A DNA stretch of 10,831 nt, from the NCBI GenBank assembly GCA_002376325.1, contig DFMR01000069.1, positions 576 to 11,406 on the forward strand, read 5' to 3'. Numbering within the stretch: position 1 is the stretch's first letter; every line of letters begins with the position of its first letter. Position numbers and translations under genes: made by a program. Positions 5,190 to 10,831 of this stretch are shown here, piece after piece. The stretch is from Proteobacteria bacterium UBA3588 (lineage in GTDB: Bacteria; Pseudomonadota; Gammaproteobacteria; Thiohalomonadales; Thiohalomonadaceae). The notes under the pieces are model-generated. The model made no database searches, was not told the DNA's origin, and saw nothing but the letters and a program-made list of their open reading frames with translations.

Positions 5190-8084
5190 ATGAGCGAATC
5201 CAGCAGCAACGCGACCGGCAGCCGCATCGAAGTCAAAAATACCACCTGCTACATGTGTGCGTGCCGTTGCGGCATTCGCGTCACATTACGCGATGGCGAG
5301 GTCCGTTATATCCAGGGCAACCCGGATCACCCGCTTAACAAGGGCGTGATCTGCGCCAAGGGCTCCTCCGGCATCATGAAGCAGTACTCGCCGGCACGCC
5401 TGACCCAGCCGCTCAAGCGCAAGGCAGGTTCCGAGCGCGGCGCCGGGGAATTCGAACCGATCTCCTGGGAAGAGGCCTTCGCCACTATAGAGGAGCGGCT
5501 GACCCAGATCCGCGCCACCGATCCGAAGAAGTTCGCCCTGTTCACCGGCCGCGACCAGATGCAGGCCCTGACCGGCCTGTTCGCCAAGCAGTTCGGCACG
5601 CCGAATTATGCGGCCCACGGCGGCTTCTGCTCGGTCAACATGGCCGCCGGCATGATCTACACCATCGGCGGTTCGTTCTGGGAGTTCGGCGGCCCCGACC
5701 TGGAACGCGCCAAGCTGTTCGTGATGATCGGCACCGCCGAGGACCATCACTCCAACCCGATGAAGATCGAGCTGGCCAAGTTCAAGCGCAACGGCGGCCG
5801 CTTCATCTCCATCAACCCGGTGCGTACCGGCTACTCCGCCATCGCCGACGAGTGGGTGCCGATCAAGCCCGGCACCGACGGCGCCCTGCTGCTGGCCCTG
5901 ATCCACGAGATCATCAAGCAGGGGCTGTACGACCGCGATTTCCTCACCCAGTACACCAACGCCGCCGAGCTGGTGAACCTGAATCCCGACGACCCGGAAT
6001 ACGGCATGTTCGTGCGCTTCGAGGTGCCGCCCGAAGAGGGCTGCTTCGACCCACAGAACAAGCTGTGGTGGGACCGCGAACTGAACAAGCCCATCTCCAC
6101 CCACACCCCCGGCGCCGATCCGCGTCTGCTGGGCGAGTTCAAGCTCTCCGACGCCACCCCGGTCAAGCCGGCGTTTGAGCTGCTCAAGGAACGGGTCGAG
6201 CAGTACACCCCGGAGTGGGCCGCCGACATCACCGGCATCCCAGCCGAGACCATCCGCCGTCTGGCCCACGAGATGGGCGTCACCGCCCGCGATCAGAAGA
6301 TCGAGCTGCCCATCGCCTGGACCGACGTGTGGGAGAACGAGCACGACACCGTGGTAGGCAACCCGGTGGCCTTCCACGCCATGCGCGGCCTGGCCGCCCA
6401 CTCCAACGGGTTCCAGGCCATCCGCGCCCTGGGCATCCTGATGACCATCCTCGGCACCATCGACCGCCCGGGCGGCTTCCGCCACAAACCGCCGTTCCCG
6501 CGCCCGATCCCGCCCTGCCCCAAGACCCCGACCGGCCCCGAGGACGTGCAGCCCAACACCCCGCTCAACGGCATGCCGCTGGGCTGGCCGGCAGACCCGG
6601 ACGACCTGTTCGTCGACGATGCCGGCAACCCGGTGCGCCTCGACAAGGGCTTCTCCTGGGAGTATCCGCTGTCGGTGCACGGCCTGATGCACAACGCCAT
6701 CACCAACGCCTGGCGCGGCGATCCGTACACCATCGACACCCTGCTGATCTTCATGGCCAACATGTCGTGGAACTCCACCATGAACGCCGAGCAGGTGCGC
6801 AAGATGCTCAACGACAAGGACGAGAACGGCGAGTACAAGATCCCGTTCCTGATCGTCGCCGACGCCTTCCAGTCGGAGATGGTGGCCTTCGCCGATCTGG
6901 TGCTGCCGGATACCACCTACCTGGAGCGCCACGACGCCATGTCGATGCTGGACCGCCCGATCTCCGAGTTCGACGGCCCGGTGGATTCGGTGCGCATCCC
7001 GGTGCTGCCGCCCACCGGTCAGTGCAAGCCGTTCCAGGAGGTGCTGATCGAGCTCGGTTCGCGCCTCAAGCTGCCGGCCTTCGTCGACGACAAGGGCAAG
7101 CGCAAGTTCCGCGACTATCCGGACTTCATCACCCACTTCGAGACCGCCCCCGGCTCCGGCATCGGCTTCCTCGCCGGCTGGCGCGGCAAGGGCGGCGAGA
7201 AATCCATGCGCGGCGAGCCCAACCCCAACCAGTGGACGATGTACGAGAAGAACAACTGCGTGTTCCACCACGAGATGCCCAAGTCCTACCAGTACATGCG
7301 CAACTGGAACCAGGGCTATCTGCAGTGGGCCCAGTCCAACGCCATGACCCGCTACGCCGAGCCGATCAACTGCCACATCTATTCGGAGGTGCTGCAGAAG
7401 TTCCGCCTCGCCGCCCAGGGCAAGACCACCGGCCGCCAGCCGCCGGAACACCTGCGCAAGCGGGTCGAGACCTTCTTCGATCCGCTGCCGTTCTACTACG
7501 AGCCGCTGGAGTCGCAGCTGACCGACAAGCAGAAGTATCCGCTCAACGCGGTGACCCAGCGGCCGATGGCGATGTACCACTCGTGGGACAGCCAGAACGC
7601 CTGGCTGCGCCAGATCCACACCTACAACCACCTCTATCTGCACCCGAGCGTGGGCAACGTCAACGGCTTCGGCGACGGCGACTGGGTGTGGGTCGAATCG
7701 CAGTGGGGCAAGGTGCGCTGCATGGCCCGCTTCTCCGAGGCGGTCGAGCCCGGCACGGTCTGGACCTGGAACGCCATCGGCAAGGCCGCCGGCGCCTGGA
7801 ACCTCGACCCGATGGCCAACGAGTCGAAGCAGGGCTTCCTGCTCAACCACGTGATCAGCGAGGAGCTGCCGACCCACGATGCCGGCGAGCATCTCTCCAA
7901 CTCCGACCCGATCACCGGCCAGGCCGCCTGGTACGACGTGCGCGTGCGCGTCTACAAGGCCGGCGCCGACGAACCGCAGGAGACCTACCCGCAGTTCGAC
8001 GCCGTACCGGCGGCACCCGGCACGCCACCGCGCCGGCCGTGGCAGAACTACTTTGCGGGCAGGTTCCAGAAGAAGGGTCCATAA
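5190..8084 (+). CDS. soeA: Sulfite:quinone oxidoreductase SoeABC, molybdopterin catalytic subunit
   Basis: This is a 964-residue member of the DMSO reductase (complex iron-sulfur molybdoenzyme) family, predicted to oxidise sulfite to sulfate at a bis-MGD molybdenum centre. The N-terminal [4Fe-4S] site is C20, C23, C27 and C55 (TTCYMCACRCG and KGVICAKG). C147 in the GGFCSVN stretch is the likely molybdenum ligand by position in the family. Molybdopterin-binding regions follow, and the C-terminal molydopterin-dinucleotide-binding domain starts around residue 790. There is no twin-arginine signal, so the enzyme faces the cytoplasm, as known for SoeA and unlike PsrA or PhsA. The ATG at 5190 was chosen over an in-frame ATG at 5043 because the latter lies in a terminator hairpin and the added residues resemble nothing; its ribosome-binding site is weak (GCAGG, 13 nt upstream). 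SoeB and SoeC follow. A polysulfide or thiosulfate reductase is the main alternative. Confidence 0.9.
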   Translation: MSESSSNATGSRIEVKNTTCYMCACRCGIRVTLRDGEVRYIQGNPDHPLNKGVICAKGSSGIMKQYSPARLTQPLKRKAGSERGAGEFEPISWEEAFATIEERLTQIRATDPKKFALFTGRDQMQALTGLFAKQFGTPNYAAHGGFCSVNMAAGMIYTIGGSFWEFGGPDLERAKLFVMIGTAEDHHSNPMKIELAKFKRNGGRFISINPVRTGYSAIADEWVPIKPGTDGALLLALIHEIIKQGLYDRDFLTQYTNAAELVNLNPDDPEYGMFVRFEVPPEEGCFDPQNKLWWDRELNKPISTHTPGADPRLLGEFKLSDATPVKPAFELLKERVEQYTPEWAADITGIPAETIRRLAHEMGVTARDQKIELPIAWTDVWENEHDTVVGNPVAFHAMRGLAAHSNGFQAIRALGILMTILGTIDRPGGFRHKPPFPRPIPPCPKTPTGPEDVQPNTPLNGMPLGWPADPDDLFVDDAGNPVRLDKGFSWEYPLSVHGLMHNAITNAWRGDPYTIDTLLIFMANMSWNSTMNAEQVRKMLNDKDENGEYKIPFLIVADAFQSEMVAFADLVLPDTTYLERHDAMSMLDRPISEFDGPVDSVRIPVLPPTGQCKPFQEVLIELGSRLKLPAFVDDKGKRKFRDYPDFITHFETAPGSGIGFLAGWRGKGGEKSMRGEPNPNQWTMYEKNNCVFHHEMPKSYQYMRNWNQGYLQWAQSNAMTRYAEPINCHIYSEVLQKFRLAAQGKTTGRQPPEHLRKRVETFFDPLPFYYEPLESQLTDKQKYPLNAVTQRPMAMYHSWDSQNAWLRQIHTYNHLYLHPSVGNVNGFGDGDWVWVESQWGKVRCMARFSEAVEPGTVWTWNAIGKAAGAWNLDPMANESKQGFLLNHVISEELPTHDAGEHLSNSDPITGQAAWYDVRVRVYKAGADEPQETYPQFDAVPAAPGTPPRRPWQNYFAGRFQKKGP

Positions 8085-8114
8085 CAGCCCGGGCGAAACA
8101 ACGAAATGAAGATC

Positions 8115-8183
8115 AACCACGGGGGATACGGGGCGCACGGGGACTAATAAGGTTTCCCCGTGTCCCCCGTGCTCCCCGTGGTT
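8115..8183. repeat. Large imperfect hairpin repeat (CCCCGTGG family) between soeA and soeB
   Basis: The arms at 8115-8143 and 8155-8183 are 29 bases each and match as reverse complements at 24 positions, with an 11-nt loop (CTAATAAGGTT). Each arm is itself built of about three copies of a unit close to CACGGGG, so it is both tandem and palindromic. The element ends about 20 nt before the soeB start and leaves only a weak AAAGG ribosome-binding site. No T tract follows, so it should not terminate transcription. It could stabilise the soeA message or lower soeB expression. A partial copy lies at 2-14. The family resembles ACCACGG-type intergenic repeats found in many proteobacteria. Confidence 0.85.
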
Positions 8184-8203
8184 AAACAAAGGTTTTTGAA
8201 GCT

Positions 8204-8932
8204 ATGACTCAACTGGCACTGGTAATCGATTTGAACGTCTGCGTCGGCTGTCACGCCTGCGTGACGTCCTGCAAGCAGTGGAACACCTCGTCGGAGAAGG
8301 CCGGCCCGCTGTTCGACGACCGTCCCTACGGTGAAGACCCGACCGGCACCTTCTTCAACCGCGTGCAGACCTACGAGGTCGGCTGTTTCCCCAATACCGA
8401 GACGGTGCACTTTCCCAAGAGCTGCCTGCACTGCGAAGACGCCCCGTGCGTGCCGGTCTGCCCCACCGGCGCCAGCCACAAGCGCGCCGAGGACGGCATC
8501 GTGCTGGTGGACTACGACAAGTGCATCGGCTGCAAGTACTGCTCCTGGGCCTGCCCCTACGGCGCGCGCGAACTCGACGAGTATCAGAAGGTGATGAAGA
8601 AGTGCACCCTGTGCGTCGACCGCATCTACGACCAGACGCTGCCCGAGTCCGAGCGCAAGCCCGCCTGCGTGCTGGCCTGTCCGACGTCCGCGCGCCTGTT
8701 CGGCGACGTACACGACCCGGAGTCGCAGGTATCAGTGGCAATCCGCGAGAACGGCGGTTACCAGCTGATGCCCGAATGGGGCACCAAGCCGGCCAACCAC
8801 TATCTGCCGCGGCGCAAGACGCGCATGCACATCCACGAAGACGAACTGGTGCGCGCCGACAACCCGTTGAAGAAGGAAGACATCCGCCACGGCACCAACG
8901 ACGACTTCACGTTGGACGACTGGCTGATGTAA
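8204..8932 (+). CDS. soeB: Sulfite:quinone oxidoreductase SoeABC, four-cluster Fe-S subunit
   Basis: This is a 242-residue DmsB/NrfC-like ferredoxin subunit that carries electrons from the molybdenum subunit to the membrane anchor. Seventeen cysteines are visible, of which sixteen form four cluster-binding sets: C13/C16/C19/C23, C74/C77/C82/C86, C107/C110/C113/C117 and C134/C137/C155/C159; C61 is extra. The lack of a signal peptide agrees with a cytoplasmic enzyme. The C-terminus after about residue 195 is charged and contains MHIHEDE, without a motif I recognise. The ATG at 8204 has a modest AAAGG 11 nt upstream. It lies 119 nt after soeA, and most of that gap is occupied by a long hairpin repeat. 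The name rests on subunit architecture and operon order; a DMSO-reductase-type role is the alternative. Confidence 0.9.
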   Translation: MTQLALVIDLNVCVGCHACVTSCKQWNTSSEKAGPLFDDRPYGEDPTGTFFNRVQTYEVGCFPNTETVHFPKSCLHCEDAPCVPVCPTGASHKRAEDGIVLVDYDKCIGCKYCSWACPYGARELDEYQKVMKKCTLCVDRIYDQTLPESERKPACVLACPTSARLFGDVHDPESQVSVAIRENGGYQLMPEWGTKPANHYLPRRKTRMHIHEDELVRADNPLKKEDIRHGTNDDFTLDDWLM

Positions 8933-8934
8933 AT

Positions 8935-8998
8935 CAGTTGCAAGTGACAAGCGGCAGGTTGCAAGAAATAACACAACCTCACTCGGGACTTGTAACTG
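8935..8998. repeat. Inverted repeat (CAGTTGCAAGT type) between soeB and soeC
   Basis: CAGTTGCAAGT (8935-8945) pairs with ACTTGTAACTG (8988-8998), an 11-bp stem with one G-U pair that extends outward into AAAT/ATTT with a bulge. GTTGCAAG occurs again at 8958-8965. It begins 2 nt after the soeB stop and belongs to no other repeat type seen in the window. It lacks a T tract, so it is probably an intraoperonic palindromic repeat and not a terminator. Confidence 0.65.
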
Positions 8999-9109
8999 GA
9001 ATTTAAGATGTGGGAACCCGGCCGTGCCCGGCGATTGAACGACCAGAAGAGAATCGCCCGATGAATTGGGCTCCTGCAAAAGAGAAATTTGGAAAACGGA
9101 GTTATATCG

Positions 9110-10096
9110 ATGCATCCCGCTTTTTCGGTAATCTTCCTCACCACCCTCATCGGCGTCGGCCAGGGCCTCTATCTGGCGCTGTTCAGTGCCCAAACCTACG
9201 GCATGGCCAAGCTGCTGCCGGCCGAGGACGGCCGCTTCTTCGCCGTCGGCGGCATCGTCGCCCTGCTGTTCCTGCTGGGCGGGCTGGTGGCCGCAGTATT
9301 TCACCTGGGCAAGCCCAGCTACATGTTCACCCGCGCCTGGCGCGGCATCAGCCAGTGGCGCACCTCCTGGCTGTCGCGCGAGCTGATCGCCATGCCGCTG
9401 ATGATCGGCATCACCTTCATCTACATCCTGTTCCAGTACTTCGGCTGGGACGCGGATCTGTATGGCTGGAAGGTGCCCGGCCAACTGGGCCTGACCGTGG
9501 GCGTCATCGGCGTCATTGCCGCCGTCGGCCTGTTCATCTGCACCGGCATGATCTACGCCGCAGTGAAGTTCCTGCAGGAGTGGTCGACCCCGCTCACCGT
9601 GGTGAACTACTTCATTCTCGGCACCGCCTCCGGCTTCAGCTGCGCCGCCGTCTATGCCGCCTGGCAGGGCACGGCACCGCAACTGGTCCACTTTTTCGGC
9701 TGGTGGGCCATTGCCCTCACCGTAACCGGCTTCTTCACCCGCGGCTTCGCCCTGCTGCGCAACGCCCGCATCAAGAACAAATCCACCCTGCAAACCGCCA
9801 TCGGCGTACGCCACACCCAGGTGACGCAGAAGGCGATGGGCATGATGGGCGGCTCCTACAACACCCGCGAATACTTCCACGGCAAGACCGCCGCCTTCCT
9901 CAAGTCGGTGAAGTGGATATTCCTGCTGCTGGTGTTCCCGCTACCGATATTGCTGCTCGCCGCGGGCCTGACCAGCGGGAACACCGCCCCGCTGCTGCTG
10001 GCCTTCGTCACCCAGTACATCGGGCTGCTGTTCGAACGCTGGTTCTTCTTCGCACAAGCGAACCACCCGCAGAACCTCTACTACCAGACGGTTTAA
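9110..10096 (+). CDS. soeC: Sulfite:quinone oxidoreductase SoeABC, membrane anchor subunit (DmsC family)
   Basis: This 328-residue integral membrane protein of the DmsC (DMSO reductase anchor) family should pass electrons from SoeB to quinone. About eight hydrophobic spans are visible, roughly at residues 5-30, 42-65, 89-110, 126-150, 163-183, 188-207, 267-288 and 293-315. The stretch FHLGKPSYMFTRAWR followed by SWLSREL is the conserved region after the second span in DmsC proteins. The ATG at 9110 was chosen over an in-frame TTG at 9089 because CGGAG lies 8 nt before it and MHPAFSVIFLTT is a natural family N-terminus. It is 177 nt downstream of soeB, with a repeat in the gap, and is followed by a terminator hairpin. 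A polysulfide-reductase-type NrfD anchor is less likely from the motif. Confidence 0.9.
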   Translation: MHPAFSVIFLTTLIGVGQGLYLALFSAQTYGMAKLLPAEDGRFFAVGGIVALLFLLGGLVAAVFHLGKPSYMFTRAWRGISQWRTSWLSRELIAMPLMIGITFIYILFQYFGWDADLYGWKVPGQLGLTVGVIGVIAAVGLFICTGMIYAAVKFLQEWSTPLTVVNYFILGTASGFSCAAVYAAWQGTAPQLVHFFGWWAIALTVTGFFTRGFALLRNARIKNKSTLQTAIGVRHTQVTQKAMGMMGGSYNTREYFHGKTAAFLKSVKWIFLLLVFPLPILLLAAGLTSGNTAPLLLAFVTQYIGLLFERWFFFAQANHPQNLYYQTV

Positions 10097-10116
10097 AGGC
10101 TCGCCGTCAGGTACAA

Positions 10117-10147
10117 AACAATGGGGGTCCGAAAGGCCCCCTTTGTT
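10117..10147 (+). terminator. Terminator hairpin after soeC
   Basis: AACAATGGGGGTCC (10117-10130) pairs with GGCCCCCTTTGTT (10135-10147), about 12 bp with one bulge, around a GAAA loop. It lies 21 nt after the soeC stop and is followed by ATTTG, a weak U tract. Read on the minus strand it is followed by TTTTG, so it may also stop transcription coming the other way. It separates soeABC from the DAHP synthase gene. Confidence 0.7.
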
Positions 10148-10265
10148 ATTTGAGGGTGAGGTTACTGCCGCCCCAACACCGTAAACCGTTGGTCTGCGCC
10201 GCTTATTCGGCCACACCGGAATGCGAGGGAGGCGAAAGAGCTGAACGGTATCTTGCAAACATCCC

Positions 10266-10282
10266 ACAACAATCATTGTTGT
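10266..10282. promoter_or_regulatory. 17-bp perfect palindrome upstream of the DAHP synthase gene, possible operator
   Basis: ACAACAAT and ATTGTTGT flank a single C, giving a perfect inverted repeat centred 85 nt before the aroG-like start. It overlaps a possible promoter: TTGTTG at 10276-10281 and TAAACT starting at 10300, spacing 18. It does not match the E. coli TyrR box (TGTAAA-N6-TTTACA). Operator function is inferred only from symmetry and position. Confidence 0.4.
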
Positions 10283-10358
10283 CGAGGAGCAGAGCCGGCT
10301 AAACTCGCGGACCATAAATCCCCGCAAAGTTATCAACCGGCACCAGCACGAAGACAAC

Positions 10359-10831
10359 ATGCACTACAAGACAGACGACGTCCGTATCACCGGCATTCAG
10401 GAGGTCAGCCCTCCGGCAGAGATACACGCTGAATTTCCGATCGATGAAACCGTTTCCGAGACGGTATTCGGCCACCGCGCGATCATCCACAACATCCTGC
10501 ACGGCAAGGACGACCGCCTGGTGGTCGTCGTCGGTCCCTGCTCGATCCACGACGCCAAGGCCGCCCGCGACTATGCCAGCCGCCTCAAGCCCCTGAGCGA
10601 TGAGCTGGCGGACGACCTCTGCATCATCATGCGCGTCTACTTCGAAAAGCCGCGTACCACGGTCGGCTGGAAGGGCTTGATCAACGACCCCGATATGGAC
10701 GGGGGCTTTCATATCAACAAGGGGCTGCGTCTCGCCCGCAGCCTCCTGCTGGACCTCAACCGGGAAGGGGTCCCCGCCGCGACCGAGTTTCTTGACCTCA
10801 TCAGTCCGCAATACATCGCCGACCTCGTCAG
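10359..10831 (+). CDS. aroG: 3-deoxy-7-phosphoheptulonate (DAHP) synthase, class I, 5' part
   Basis: This catalyses the first step of the shikimate pathway, joining phosphoenolpyruvate and erythrose 4-phosphate. Only about 157 codons are in the window and the frame runs open off the right edge. The sequence aligns with E. coli AroG without gaps over the visible part: GPCSIHD places the metal ligand at C61, and MRVYFEKPRTTVGWKGLINDP gives R92 and K97, the substrate-binding residues with the same numbering. P150 is present, a position tied to feedback control in the family; the residues that separate the Phe-, Tyr- and Trp-sensitive isozymes lie partly beyond the edge, so the paralogue (aroF, aroG or aroH) is not settled. 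The ATG at 10359 has only a weak GAAGA ribosome-binding site. A 17-bp palindrome lies upstream. Confidence 0.93.
   Translation, partial: MHYKTDDVRITGIQEVSPPAEIHAEFPIDETVSETVFGHRAIIHNILHGKDDRLVVVVGPCSIHDAKAARDYASRLKPLSDELADDLCIIMRVYFEKPRTTVGWKGLINDPDMDGGFHINKGLRLARSLLLDLNREGVPAATEFLDLISPQYIADLV

Noticed and set aside
5286..8189. Very long minus-strand open frame (967 codons) opposite soeA
   Set aside because: It is antisense to soeA, has low-complexity shadow composition and shows no recognisable domain.
9089..9109. TTG start giving seven extra residues on SoeC
   Set aside because: The ATG at 9110 has a well-placed GGAG and begins directly at the first membrane span, as in DmsC relatives.
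8732..9880. Minus-strand open frame of 382 codons opposite soeB and soeC
   Set aside because: It overlaps two well-supported genes, and its translation is a shadow with no family match.

Overview
The window looks like chromosomal DNA of a sulfur-oxidising gammaproteobacterium, probably a chemolithotroph. This rests on a dissimilatory APS reductase gene pair (aprBA) beside a cytoplasmic sulfite:quinone oxidoreductase operon (soeABC), an E. coli-like type I DAHP synthase and PpnP, GC-rich genes, and several palindromic intergenic repeats of kinds common in gammaproteobacteria. The genus cannot be fixed from the sequence.

Layout. The left half (20-4560) is all on the minus strand. Read in the direction of transcription it is aprB, aprA, a strong intrinsic terminator with a REP hairpin, a long YkgJ-type cysteine-cluster protein, a hemerythrin-domain protein 10 nt downstream of it, another palindromic repeat, and ppnP (GTG start). 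The right half is on the plus strand: soeA, soeB, soeC, a terminator, and the 5' part of a DAHP synthase gene that runs off the window end. Between aprB and soeA lies a 629-bp divergent intergenic region. It contains an AT-rich block (about 4820-5040) with a possible RNA hairpin, followed by a plus-strand intrinsic-terminator-like element at 5045-5079. That element sits upstream of soeA with no clear gene before it.

How the genes work together. AprBA in sulfur oxidisers converts sulfite plus AMP to APS in the cytoplasm. SoeABC oxidises sulfite directly to sulfate and passes electrons to the membrane quinone pool. The two known cytoplasmic sulfite-oxidising routes therefore diverge from one control region. 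No aprM, qmoABC or sat is present here, so the electron partner of AprBA and the APS-consuming enzyme must lie elsewhere. The YkgJ and hemerythrin proteins probably bind metal (iron or zinc, and di-iron). Their link to sulfite oxidation rests only on position. ppnP and the DAHP synthase gene are housekeeping flanks.

The clearest unexplained elements are the possible noncoding RNA or attenuator in front of soeA, and long hairpin repeats of different families in both soe intergenic gaps. No transposase, CRISPR array, tRNA or rRNA was found.
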